Shown: piece by piece, positions 1-8,335 of the stretch
Layout of the letters: every line of letters begins with the position of its first letter
How positions within the stretch are numbered: position 1 is the stretch's first letter
NCBI RefSeq assembly: GCF_000172075.1
Contig: NZ_ABIC01000005.1
Coordinates: 62,001-126,000, forward strand
DNA: 64,000 nucleotides
Direction: 5' to 3'
DNA from: Shewanella benthica KT99
GTDB taxonomy: Bacteria > Pseudomonadota > Gammaproteobacteria > Enterobacterales > Shewanellaceae
Made by a program: the position numbers and the translations under genes
Notes under the pieces: model-generated
The model's database searches: none
What the model was told of the DNA's origin: nothing
Seen by the model: the letters and a program-made list of their open reading frames with translations, nothing else

Positions 1-1345
1 GAAAGATGACAATTGAGATAGCCACTAAGGCCAAGATCATGCAATACCAGGCGTGAGTTACCACTGCCAGTGGCGAGATGCTAAAGGTCGATGCGATAAG
101 CAAGGCCTGAGCTCCATATGGAATGAGTCCCTGAATAATACAGGAGAAGATATCCATGATGCTGGCTGCGCGTTTAGGGGTTACGTCGTGTTTCTGTGCC
201 AGCTCTTTAGCGATATCGCCAGTTACCACAATTGATACCGTGTTATTGGCGATACAGGTATTTGTTAGGGCAACGATGCCTGCTATGCCTAATTCAGATG
301 CGCGAGTCGAAGCGTCACCTTTGGCCTTGGAGAATTTCGCGATTAACTTTTCAATTTGCTTACTGACGAATGCCAGACCACCCTGCTGTTGCATCAGTGC
401 CGCTAGACCACCCACTAACATGGAAAGGATGAAGATCTCTTGCATGTTACCAAAACCGGTATAGATATCCTGACCGAATTGGATTACGCCGTAATCCATA
501 GTGACCAGGCCTGTGATACCAGCGAGCAGGATACCGATAGTCAGTACGACAAATACGTTCAGGCCTGAGACTGCGAGTATTAAAATAGTTAGGTAAGGAA
601 TGACTTTAACAAAGTCTATCTCCTGAGCGGCCACATCGGCCTGGCCTTGACCCGCGAAGGCGAAGGCAATCAGGGTAATGAGCGACGCTGGAATCGCAAA
701 AATAAGGTTCTCTTTGAACTTATCTTTCATCTCACAACCTTGGGTACGTGTCGCCGCTATAGTTGTGTCAGAGATGATAGAGAGGTTGTCACCAAAAAGT
801 GCACCAGAAATCACCGCGCCAGCCATCAGGGCTAGCTCTATCTGAGCCTCGTTGGCAACGCCAAGAGCGATAGGCGCGACTGCAGCGATAGTACCCATAG
901 AGGTACCCATGGCAGTAGCGAGGAAAGCTGCGATGACGAAGAAGCCGGGTAAGAGTAAGTTAGATGGCACAAGTGACAGACCTAGCGCAACAGTGGCATC
1001 CACACCGCCAGTGGCTTTAGCCACGGCAGCAAATGCACCAGCAAGCAAGTAAATCAAACACATGGCTATGATGTTTGCATGACCTATGCCGGCAATAAAC
1101 GTCTCTATGCTCTGGTTGAGCTTCTGTTTCGAGATGATCAAGGCAAAGATAATTGCTGGCAATATAGCGACGACACTGGGTAGCTGATAGAAAGCAAAAT
1201 CAACGCCCTGGCTCTGGAAGTAAACTCCGGCACCGATAAATAGGCCGAGGAATAGAAATAACGGCAGCAGGGCAACAAATGAGGCCGTTGGTGTCTTGGT
1301 ACTCTTTGTTTGAGCGCTTGCTGAGGGATTGGTCGATGTGGTCAA
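1..1345 (-). CDS. NhaC-family Na+/H+ antiporter, 3' end outside window
   Basis: This is a polytopic inner-membrane protein that probably exchanges Na+ for H+. About 448 codons are visible and the frame is open to the left edge, so the C-terminus is missing. The reverse-strand translation gives a basic, Ser/Thr-rich tail, then many hydrophobic segments with conserved-looking loops such as GTSMGTIAAVAPIA, ISGALFGDNLSIISDTTIAA and NNTVSIVVTGDIAKE, which resemble the NhaC/MleN antiporter superfamily. No ATG precedes the first membrane helix in this frame. A TTG at 1345, behind a purine-rich AGAGAGAAG, is the best start, since an in-frame stop lies about nine codons upstream. The exact substrate cannot be told from the family; arginine/ornithine or malate/lactate exchangers are relatives. 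Confidence 0.85.
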   Translation of the reverse strand, partial: MTTSTNPSASAQTKSTKTPTASFVALLPLFLFLGLFIGAGVYFQSQGVDFAFYQLPSVVAILPAIIFALIISKQKLNQSIETFIAGIGHANIIAMCLIYLLAGAFAAVAKATGGVDATVALGLSLVPSNLLLPGFFVIAAFLATAMGTSMGTIAAVAPIALGVANEAQIELALMAGAVISGALFGDNLSIISDTTIAATRTQGCEMKDKFKENLIFAIPASLITLIAFAFAGQGQADVAAQEIDFVKVIPYLTILILAVSGLNVFVVLTIGILLAGITGLVTMDYGVIQFGQDIYTGFGNMQEIFILSMLVGGLAALMQQQGGLAFVSKQIEKLIAKFSKAKGDASTRASELGIAGIVALTNTCIANNTVSIVVTGDIAKELAQKHDVTPKRAASIMDIFSCIIQGLIPYGAQALLIASTFSISPLAVVTHAWYCMILALVAISIVIF

Positions 1346-1509
1346 AGTCTTCTCTCTTATCTTGTCTCTTTAGTCTTAAGCTCAACATCGGTCGGCATAA
1401 GCAGAATGGTAGATCTCAATAGTCGGCAGGATATGAGATAAATAGACGTCTGTCAATCTGGACGTCTAGATGTTTTTACTTCCACTTTGTTTTTTCTTTT
1501 AAGATTGCT

Positions 1510-1532
1510 ATATATGTGTAACCGTTCACCAG
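1510..1532. repeat. IS66 left end: target duplication plus inverted repeat
   Basis: ATATATGT at 1510-1517 is the 8-bp target-site duplication. It is followed by the left inverted repeat GTAACCGTTCACCAG at 1518-1532, which matches the right end at 14 of 15 positions. Confidence 0.9.
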
Positions 1533-2958
1533 CCCCTTATTGACACGATCAATTGATGATCGATAAGGTTTGGTCATATAGCTATTGAACGATCTCTTTT
1601 CCATGTGAAAATGGCGTCATGAAAAAGAAAAAACAATTCGAGCAAGAGCCGCCTTCGATTGATAATATCAGCGAAGCCAACCTGTTTATCCGTGAGCTTT
1701 GGCAAACGCTACGTGAGTATGAAGACAGGTTGATGCTCAGTTCTCGTCACTCATCCAAATCACCCTCCTCTGATTCCCCTGCGGATAAGGCCGAGCGAAA
1801 AAAGCTCAAACGCCTCGTAGTGGAAATAAGGTTGGCGCTCAACCTGGACATACGGGGCATAAAAGACCACTAGCGGAACTCGGCGAAAACGATGAGCAAA
1901 TCGCTTGTTTGCCAGGGGCCTGTTGCTCCGATTGTGGTGGTGAAGTGACTGCCAATAAGTCTCCCAGTTATCGTCATCAGGTGTTTGAGCTGCCTGAGCC
2001 TAAGCTTGATATCACTGAATATCAGCTATTTCATGGACGTTGCCAGCAATGCAACACGGTGAGCAAAGGCGCCTTACCTAAGGATACTTCTGATGGCCAG
2101 ATGGGACCAAGACTGCTTAGCTACGTAGCTGTGCTCAGTGGTTTATATCATCTGAGCGTACGAAAAATTCAACGTTTACTGCAAGACCAATATGGTACTC
2201 ATTTCTCTACAGGCCTGATTTCTGAGGCTCAAGGACGAGTCAGTAGTATGCTGACGCGGTATTCCAAGTGGTGAAATACTTTCGCAATAAGGATGCCGCC
2301 AAATCGGTATTAGGTGCACAGACTCAAGCTATCGTAGTGAGCGACCAATGTCCGAGCTACAACTGGATAGCCCCTGAGCGTCATCAGGTTTGCCTAGCCC
2401 AGGTGCTACGCAATTTACAACAAATGGCCGATTATTCAGGAAAAGGCCTCACTGCGAATATTGGTAACCGACTGGTATTGCTTTTCAAGTCCGTATTTCG
2501 CATCCAGCATAGATATGAATCCGGTGAAGTTGAGGAAATAATGTGGCGTCGGCGAATGCAACGACTAAGGCGCAGTATTAAGCGCTGGCTTGAGTGCGGG
2601 GGAAATGTGCCCGCTTCACGCTATGCTGGCAGATGCCGTCATATTCTCAAATATGAGCAAGGCTTATGGGTATTTCTTAATCACCCAGGCACTCCTCTGA
2701 CCAATAACGAAGCAGAACGCTGCATACGTGGTAGCGTGGTAGCGTGATCATGCGTAAGATTTGCTATGGCACCCGTTCAGATCGAGGGGAGAAGTTCCGT
2801 TCCCGGTTACTGTCAGTGGTTGAAACATGCAAAAAACGGCAGTTATCGCCAATTACAGTGATAAGTAAGATCGTTACAGCCGTTGTAGGCAACAGAGAAT
2901 ACCCAGACGTGTTTGACCTGGTGTCAGCTTAGTCAACGCCCTTCTGGTGAACGCTTAC
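1518..2958 (+). mobile_element. Decayed IS66-family insertion sequence, 1441 bp
   Basis: The element is bounded by 15-bp inverted repeats that begin GTAA, as is usual for IS66, and is flanked by a perfect 8-bp direct repeat (ATATATGT at 1510-1517 and 2959-2966), the duplication length known for the family. Only a tnpC-type transposase is present, with no tnpA or tnpB, as in the short ISBst12-like subgroup. The transposase is frameshifted and lacks an internal segment, so the copy cannot move by itself. Intact target duplication and ends argue that insertion is fairly recent relative to the decay, or that the copy was mobilised in trans after decaying. Confidence 0.92.
1619..2932 (+). pseudogene. 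IS66 transposase (tnpC type), multiply broken
   Basis: Four reading-frame pieces rebuild one transposase. Residues from 1619 form the N-terminal coiled-coil region. A frameshift near 1815-1840 moves into the frame encoding AQPGHTGHKRPLAE and the zinc-finger-like CCSDC...CQQC segment (about 1840-2274). The next piece, VFQVVKYFRNKDAAKS to VVSDQCPSYNW, starts directly after, so the stretch that normally holds the first catalytic Asp (DETG region) is deleted near 2255. The second Asp is in VVSDQCPSY and the Glu in NNEAERCIRGS. The last frameshift comes from a tandem 8-bp duplication, CGTGGTAG at 2727-2734 and 2735-2742; removing one copy restores RGSVIMRKICYGTRS. The protein cannot be active. Confidence 0.92.
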
Positions 2959-2966
2959 ATATATGT
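2944..2966. repeat. IS66 right end: inverted repeat plus target duplication
   Basis: CTGGTGAACGCTTAC at 2944-2958 is the reverse complement of the left inverted repeat with one mismatch. ATATATGT at 2959-2966 repeats the left flank exactly. Confidence 0.9.
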
Positions 2967-3153
2967 TGCTATATCACTGTTTGTTGGCGATTTTACTCTG
3001 CTGGTCGTTTTTATACATTGGGACACTCATTTTTCTGGCATTTTGTAGAAAGGGCCGAAACCAAGTTATTTTATTCTAAAAGAGTAAGTTCAGGCTATAC
3101 AAGCCATGATAGGAAAATTAAAATGTTTGTCTTGAAATACAAAGGGTCAAAGC

Positions 3154-3681
3154 ATGAAGTTACAAGAGATAGATAAAGTTGTATATCGTAAGCACCTGAA
3201 TATCGTCACAATCACCCTAGTTGCTAGTCTCATCTTGCTATCCTTGGTTTTTGGGAGCGGTTTTATTGCCTTGTTTGGTGATGCTAAGGACATGAGCGCT
3301 GAGACGACGGGGAATTTTCAATGGAACTTACTCGGTGTGATCTTGGCGGCCATTATTTCTGTGGCCATATTGACGCATTTTAAACATCATCCTTATCTGG
3401 TTGAGGTCTATTATATATGGAAGCTCAAAGCGTTGCATAACCGCGTCTATCGTCGATTGAAGAAGATCAAGGCCGCTGCTGTTAACTATGATATCGATGC
3501 CTTGATCATATTAAGCTTCTATTATCAGAGTCAGAAGCAGGTCTATCTGTTAGATAACAACACGCTTACCCTGAGCAAGTTGGAGAAAGATATCAGTGAT
3601 CTTCAAGGCAGAATTAGTGAACGCAATCTGACCGTATCGGCTAAAGACTTTAACGCCGCATTACTCAGTAAGTTTAAATAG
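3154..3681 (+). CDS. DUF3087 family membrane protein
   Basis: The product is a 175-residue protein of unknown function that resembles DUF3087, a family restricted to gammaproteobacteria. It has two hydrophobic segments near residues 18-42 and 58-75, then a basic, helical cytoplasmic-looking part (KLKALHNRVYRRLKKIKAA) and a C-terminal region with heptad-like spacing. The ATG at 3154 lies 9 bases behind an AAAGGG. The gene stands alone, and the decayed IS66 copy ends about 195 bases upstream, so its native promoter may have been displaced. Family assignment is from remembered similarity only. Confidence 0.75.
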   Translation: MKLQEIDKVVYRKHLNIVTITLVASLILLSLVFGSGFIALFGDAKDMSAETTGNFQWNLLGVILAAIISVAILTHFKHHPYLVEVYYIWKLKALHNRVYRRLKKIKAAAVNYDIDALIILSFYYQSQKQVYLLDNNTLTLSKLEKDISDLQGRISERNLTVSAKDFNAALLSKFK

Positions 3682-3714
3682 CGGCTAGGATCCCAGATCT
3701 TCATCGGTGGTATT

Positions 3715-3979
3715 ATACCAATCGGTATAAAGGTGTGGTCACTCAGCGAGAGTTTAGCGCTTTAGAGGCAAGGCAACGAGTGAGAGGCATAGTTATTCTA
3801 CGTTTAAGCTCGTTAACGCCGTATCTAAAGTGCTAAAACTCGCCTTTCAGGAGTGTTTTTGGCAGCCTACTTCTATGTTGAATGAGTTCATAATGGATCA
3901 CCATTCCCTCACTCATCCGCCTTGAATTATGCAGCCAAAAATAACTCTGAGTTGGCCACTTTCTTATACTGATTGGTAT
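3715..3979. repeat. MITE-like element, ATACCAATC subfamily, 265 bp
   Basis: The element starts ATACCAATCGGTATAA and ends TTATACTGATTGGTAT. The terminal inverted repeats extend imperfectly for about 45 bp (for example GTGTGGTCACTCAG against the reverse complement of CTGAGTTGGCCAC). It has no coding capacity. The interior, with AGAGTTTAGCGC, AGGCAAGGC and TAGTTATTCT in that order, is laid out like the ATACCATTCC elements at 13569, 33446 and 47945, so the two are related subfamilies with diverged tips. It fills most of the gap between 3682 and 4153; the rest of that gap shows nothing recognisable. Confidence 0.75.
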
Positions 3980-4153
3980 TATTAGAGATAGTGAAGCCTC
4001 GCGACTTCTCAGCTAGGTAAGTTGACTCGTTTGTAATATGACTTATGGCCTAAAAACCTACCACAGAGAATGGTGGTGACCGATACGAAGTGTTAACTGC
4101 TTATTAAGCATGGGATCACTGAGTTTAAGCTGAACCTGTGTGAGGTGGTAGAG

Positions 4154-4450
4154 TTAAACATTCTCCTTCGACAAGATATGCTGGACACAGGCCGATCTAA
4201 GCAATGAGGTGAAATTCTTTACATCACCGTGATGGTTAAGCGCTTCTATGTATAGGCTCGCGATAAATTGGTTTCTTTTTACACCTTGGCTCTCTGCAAT
4301 CTGATCTAATAGATCCCAAAACAGCTTTTCCAATGAGATGCTGGTTACATGCCCCTGGATGCGAATGGATTTCTGAATCGGCAAGTAATGGCTGGTAGGG
4401 TTATCGAAAAACAGATTATCCATAACTTTGATTCGCACACTCGATGTCAT
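4154..4450 (-). CDS. Ribbon-helix-helix domain protein
   Basis: This 98-residue protein has the pattern SIRIQGHVTSISLEKLFWDLLDQIAESQGVKR and later LLRSACVQHI. That matches the RHH_4 type of ribbon-helix-helix fold: a short beta strand, a conserved TS-x-LE and FW, two helices, and a C-terminal S-x-LR motif. Members are presumed DNA-binding or regulatory. The N-terminal 25 residues are an extension before the domain. The gene is isolated, with the MITE at its 3' side and a small monooxygenase-fold gene upstream on the same strand, separated by 114 bases. No target site is evident. Confidence 0.75.
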   Translation of the reverse strand: MTSSVRIKVMDNLFFDNPTSHYLPIQKSIRIQGHVTSISLEKLFWDLLDQIAESQGVKRNQFIASLYIEALNHHGDVKNFTSLLRSACVQHILSKENV

Positions 4451-4564
4451 TTAATTTGTTGAATTTTAAGGTATTATACATATTAATTGTCTTTATTACC
4501 ATTCAGGGGCGTGTACAAATTCTCGAATTTAGCGATTTATCACAACTTATGATTTATTATCCGG

Positions 4565-4852
4565 TTATGCGTGTTGGGATAAGATGATAATTTCAGGTTC
4601 TTGAGCGATGAGTTCAGGCATCTCTTTTTTTAGACGTTTGCGGTGTCCGGTATTTTGATGTTTTTCGAATGCAGCATGGTCGACAAAGCTCTTGATGAAG
4701 ATGAAATGTCCATGTTTGTCATTTTCTTGGTGAAGTTCATATTTGACACAGCCCAGTTCATTTCGAGTCGGTTGAACTAAGCTCTTGAGGAGCTCAAGAA
4801 GCGCCTGCTCTTTACCACTTTGTGCCTTAAAGCGTGTCAATACATTGATCAT
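4565..4852 (-). CDS. Antibiotic biosynthesis monooxygenase (ABM) domain protein
   Basis: The product is a small dimeric alpha/beta-barrel protein of about 95 residues. MINVLTRFKAQSGKEQALLELL, then TRNELGCVKYELHQEND, FIFIKSFVDHAAFEKHQNTGH and a final EPEIIIL strand follow the ABM/YgiN pattern (putative quinol monooxygenase). Such proteins often act on quinones or aromatic compounds, but the substrate cannot be predicted. The ATG at 4852 begins the first beta strand directly. A TTG six codons upstream (4870) is an alternative start; neither has a strong ribosome-binding site. No operon partner is evident. Confidence 0.8.
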   Translation of the reverse strand: MINVLTRFKAQSGKEQALLELLKSLVQPTRNELGCVKYELHQENDKHGHFIFIKSFVDHAAFEKHQNTGHRKRLKKEMPELIAQEPEIIILSQHA

Positions 4853-4870
4853 GTTTGTGCCCGTAGTCAA

Positions 4871-5507
4871 AAGTTACTACCGATAACGAAAGGGTGAGTT
4901 AATGTAAGTGACTTGACTGGTGAAGGGGTAGCAAAGGGGTACTACATTCTAGTTATTTAGACTAAGTAACTTCTTTCTTTACAGCTCTTTGTGTCTGATC
5001 ACTTTGTAAATAAACATAAATTTATCGCTAGGTTGACCCGTGTAAAAATGTATCTGAGTTAGCGTTTTAGAACAAAAAACTGATGCCAATAAGATTAAGT
5101 ACATCTTCCCTTCTATTTGTTCGTCAAAAACATGACAAATAATAACGATTTTATCAGACACATATTGCACATCTTTTATAAAAATAATGGGCCTGTCGCT
5201 GGTTTATACTTTCATTCATTTTGAGTCACCGAATAAAGCACTCTCTTTCATGGCCGGAGTCACTACTATTAGTGATATTCAGCGTACGACGGATACTCAA
5301 CCTAGGATGGTTACGGTTTGTCACTGACGTAAGCGCTTATGTCTCTTGGTAACTATTGTTTACTCTTGATTAAATACTTCATCAAATATAGCTTTAAGTA
5401 ATTAATTTAATTTTGCTATTCAAAAGCTATATGAATTTTTAGTACCAGTTTCATCTCTGGAGAAGAAACTGGTGCCATTGACAAGATGACAGCACACTGG
5501 AGTGATT
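4871..5507. other. Intergenic region upstream of gabD
   Basis: This 637-base gap lies between divergent genes. It contains the 10-bp palindrome TAAGCGCTTA at 5329-5338 and AT-rich DNA from 5350 to 5450 that probably carries the gabD promoter. A 63-codon reverse frame at 4979-5170 has no family features and is not called. No other structure is apparent. Confidence 0.5.
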
Positions 5508-6983
5508 ATGCAACAAGTTAACGATTCAGGATTAGTGAAGCTCAGCTCTTACATAGATGGCAAGTGGAGTGATAGTCAGTTGGATGGTGGGAGTGAGCGA
5601 TTCGATGTCATCAATCCTGCCAATGACCGAGTCGTGGCTCAAGTATGCAACGCCGGCATTGCCGAGACGGAAGCGGCCGTTATCGCCGCAAAAAAAGCCC
5701 TGCCGACCTGGTCTAAGAAATCGGCCAATGAGCGTGCAGCTATCTTGCGTCGCTGGTTCAACTTGATGATGGAGAGTCAGGATGATCTAGGCCGTATTTT
5801 GACCTTAGAGCAGGGTAAGCCGTTAGCCGAAGCTAAAGGTGAAATTGCCTATGGTGCGGCTTTCATCGATTGGTTCGCCGAAGAGGGCAAGCGAGTTTAT
5901 GGCGATACGATTCCGGGTCCTGCCGGTGATAAACGTATTATCGTTATCAAGCAGCCTGTGGGCGTCGTCGCCTCTATTACGCCGTGGAATTTCCCTAATG
6001 CCATGATCGCCCGTAAAGCGGCAGCGGCTCTGGCAGCTGGCTGCACGTTCGTGGTGCGACCTTCAGAGTCTACGCCGCTGTCGGCGCTCGCTATGGCTGA
6101 ACTTGCCGAGCGGGCTGGCGTGCCAGCCGGTGTGTTCAACGTGGTTGTGGGGTTGGATTCATCTGGTATGGGCAAGGTACTGACTCAGCATCCGGACGTG
6201 GCTAAATTCACCTTCACCGGTTCGACAGCGGTTGGCAAAATATTGATGACCCAAGCGGCCACTACGGTTAAGAAGGTGTCGATGGAACTCGGCGGTAACG
6301 CGCCATTTATCGTATTTGACGATGCCGATATCGATGCCGCAGTCCAAGGCGCACTGGTGTCTAAATATCGTAATGCAGGCCAGACTTGTGTCTGTACTAA
6401 CCGTATCTTCGTTCAGCGTAGCGTGCTTCAGGAGTTCACCGATAAGTTTGCCAGTGCGGTGGCCGAGCTTAAGATCGGCGATGGCCTGGTCGATGGCGTT
6501 AACTTAGGCCCGATGATCACATCACAAGCGGTCGATGGCGTGCATAAGTTAGTGGAAGAAACCGTCGCCGCTGGGGCCAAAATTATTGCCGGTGGTAAAC
6601 GCAGCGCTGCAGGTAACAATTTCTATGAGCCGACAATCTTGACCGGTGTCACCAATGATATGCCCTTGGCAAGCAATGAAATATTTGGCCCGGTCGCGCC
6701 CATCATCAGTTTCGACACCGAAGAGGAAGCTATCGCATTAGCTAACGACACTGAGTATGGCTTAGCGGCTTACTTCTATTCCCGCGATATTGGCCGAGTG
6801 TGGCGCGTCGCCGAAGGGCTTGAATACGGCATGGTCGGTATTAATGAAGGCATCATATCCAATCCGGCGGCGCCATTCGGTGGGGTTAAGCAGTCAGGCA
6901 ACGGCCGCGAAGGCTCTAAGTATGGTTTAGACGACTATATGGAGATCAAGTATCTGTGTATGGGTGGGATAGATAAGTCGTAG
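5508..6983 (+). CDS. gabD: NADP-dependent succinate-semialdehyde dehydrogenase
   Basis: The enzyme oxidises succinate semialdehyde to succinate with NAD(P)+, the last step of GABA breakdown, in the cytoplasm. The protein is 491 residues, normal for the family. Visible motifs are TPWNFPNAMIARK (cofactor loop), FTGSTAVGK, the glutamate motif MELGGNAPFIVFDDADID, and the catalytic cysteine near residue 294 in GQTCVC, followed by the C-terminal EIFGPVAP and GVKQSGNGREGS. The second Cys two residues after the catalytic one is typical of GabD. ATG 5508 is preferred over GTG 5502 because GGAG at 5499-5502 is correctly spaced for the ATG. The stop codon lies in the first bases of a repeat block, and only the tail of gabT survives downstream. 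Confidence 0.93.
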   Translation: MQQVNDSGLVKLSSYIDGKWSDSQLDGGSERFDVINPANDRVVAQVCNAGIAETEAAVIAAKKALPTWSKKSANERAAILRRWFNLMMESQDDLGRILTLEQGKPLAEAKGEIAYGAAFIDWFAEEGKRVYGDTIPGPAGDKRIIVIKQPVGVVASITPWNFPNAMIARKAAAALAAGCTFVVRPSESTPLSALAMAELAERAGVPAGVFNVVVGLDSSGMGKVLTQHPDVAKFTFTGSTAVGKILMTQAATTVKKVSMELGGNAPFIVFDDADIDAAVQGALVSKYRNAGQTCVCTNRIFVQRSVLQEFTDKFASAVAELKIGDGLVDGVNLGPMITSQAVDGVHKLVEETVAAGAKIIAGGKRSAAGNNFYEPTILTGVTNDMPLASNEIFGPVAPIISFDTEEEAIALANDTEYGLAAYFYSRDIGRVWRVAEGLEYGMVGINEGIISNPAAPFGGVKQSGNGREGSKYGLDDYMEIKYLCMGGIDKS

Positions 6984-7076
6984 GACCGGCTTTAGCCGGG
7001 AGAGAATAAACCTCTAAATCCCCCTCCTACAAGGGAGGGAATAAACCTATAAGCCTCGGGGCTAAATCCCCTCCTA
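6979..7076 (+). repeat. REP-like block following gabD
   Basis: GTAGGACCGGCTTTAGCCGG (a stem-loop), then CCTCCTACAAGGGAGGGAAT and ATAAGCCTCGGGGCTAAA repeat the same modules found at 29111-29374. The block overlaps the gabD stop codon and runs to within a few bases of the gabT remnant. It looks like mobile or amplified intergenic repeat DNA rather than a gene. Confidence 0.75.
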
Positions 7077-7081
7077 ACATA

Positions 7082-7231
7082 GGTAAGGCGGCCGAGCATG
7101 GCCTCATTCTGCTTGCCTGTGGCTGCTACGGTAATGTTATTCGTTTCTTACCAGCCTTGACCATATCTGATGAATTAATCTATGAAGGTTTAGAAAAGTT
7201 TAACCCGCTATTTAGTGCTCTTGCGCGCTAA
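7082..7231 (+). pseudogene. gabT: gabT remnant (4-aminobutyrate aminotransferase C-terminus)
   Basis: The frame reads KAAEHGLILLACGCYGNVIRF, then LPALTISDELIYEGLEKFNPLFSALAR and a stop. This matches the last ~48 residues of class-III GABA aminotransferases, where the tail runs ...GLILLSCG-YGN-RFL-PLTI-DE---EGL. Everything upstream, including the PLP lysine, is missing, and the repeat block from 6979 sits in its place next to gabD. The normal neighbour of gabD is gabT, so the context fits a deletion of roughly 1.1-1.2 kb from an ancestral gabDT operon. The 292 bases after the remnant, up to lgt, show no recognisable feature. Confidence 0.85.
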
Positions 7232-7523
7232 ACTGGAATCACTTTGAAAATGAAGTGAGTCTGCACATTCATAAAAAAGAGTGGCTTTACCGTTCTCGGG
7301 ACCAGAGATAGGTTAGGCAAGATGGAAGGCATTTGGAGAGATGTGACACTATTGGAGCGAAGAAGCCAAGTCGAAGGTATCGAAGTTTAGCCATAATCTC
7401 TTATCTGGCTCAAATAGCCATGGGGATATTTTAAGAAAACTTGCTAAGTCACTAAGTTCAGCGTAAAACAGCCCCATATAACCTAAATATTTCTACTTTT
7501 AAAAAGAAACTGGAAGGCTGAAT

Positions 7524-8312
7524 TTGGATCATTTTGTTTGGAACGTCGACCCCGTATTGGTCTCCTTTATGGGGCTTAAAGTGCATTGGTATGGTGCTCT
7601 GTTCGCGACGGCCATCGCCTGTGGTTTTCAGGTGATGAAGCGCATCTATATCAAGGAGAAGTTGCCCGTCGAGTCGTTAGATAATCTGCTGATGTATTGT
7701 GTAATAGGCATTATCGTCGGTGCTCGCCTGGCTCACTGTATCTTCTATGACCCGGCCTATTACTTCAGTAACCCACTGAAAATTTTCGCCATCTGGGAAG
7801 GCGGACTCGCCAGCCACGGCGGAGGTTTAGGCGCAATTCTGGCGCTTTACTATTATCGTCGTAAGATGGATATGCCCTTCCTGTTCCTGCTGGATAGATT
7901 GGCCATCGCCACGGCAATTTTTGGTTTCTTCGTGCGTATGGCCAATTTCATGAACTCAGAGATATTAGGCCTGCCGAGCAATGTACCTTGGGCTATTATC
8001 TTCGAGCGCATCGACATGCTACCTCGTCACCCGGCTCAGCTTTACGAAGCCTTCGCTTATCTGGCTATCTTTATCGGTCTTTGGGCAATTTACAAATACA
8101 CTGAGATGAAGCAGAAAGAAGGCGCTATTTTCGGCCTGTTCCTGGTATTGGTGTTCAGTGCTCGTTTCGCCATAGAGTTCGTCAAGGTCAAGCAGGCGGC
8201 TTACGCTGAGGGAATGACCTGGAGTGCGGGCCAATGGTTGAGTGTACCTTTCCTCATTGTTGGAGTTGTACTCTTGGTAATGCCTTATTTAAACAAGAAG
8301 GTTAAGGCTTAA
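7524..8312 (+). CDS. lgt: Prolipoprotein diacylglyceryl transferase, Bacteroidetes-like
   Basis: Lgt moves a diacylglyceryl group from phosphatidylglycerol to the lipobox cysteine of prolipoproteins in the inner membrane. The 262-residue polytopic protein shows the Lgt landmarks: KVHWYGALFA, GARLAHCIFYDP, IWEGGLASHGGGLGA (catalytic-region His near residue 97), GFFVRMANFMNSEILG (conserved Arg and Asn) and PRHPAQLYEA. The wording GARLAHCIFYDP, GGLASHGG, MNSEI and GQWLSVPFLI near the end is closer to Bacteroidetes Lgt proteins than to the proteobacterial form, as I remember them. The TTG start at 7524 follows GGAAGG with six-base spacing. It is not next to thyA, the usual gammaproteobacterial partner, so it may be a second, acquired copy. 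Confidence 0.88.
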   Translation: MDHFVWNVDPVLVSFMGLKVHWYGALFATAIACGFQVMKRIYIKEKLPVESLDNLLMYCVIGIIVGARLAHCIFYDPAYYFSNPLKIFAIWEGGLASHGGGLGAILALYYYRRKMDMPFLFLLDRLAIATAIFGFFVRMANFMNSEILGLPSNVPWAIIFERIDMLPRHPAQLYEAFAYLAIFIGLWAIYKYTEMKQKEGAIFGLFLVLVFSARFAIEFVKVKQAAYAEGMTWSAGQWLSVPFLIVGVVLLVMPYLNKKVKA

Positions 8313-8335
8313 CCGAGTTATTGGTATTAGAATAA

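Noticed and set aside
1..1052. Several plus-strand frames of 60-100 codons in the first kilobase
   Set aside because: They are antisense shadows of the long antiporter frame, which alone has membrane-protein character and family motifs.
4979..5170. 63-codon reverse frame upstream of gabD
   Set aside because: AT-rich, no ribosome-binding site, no recognisable family and in a promoter-type gap.
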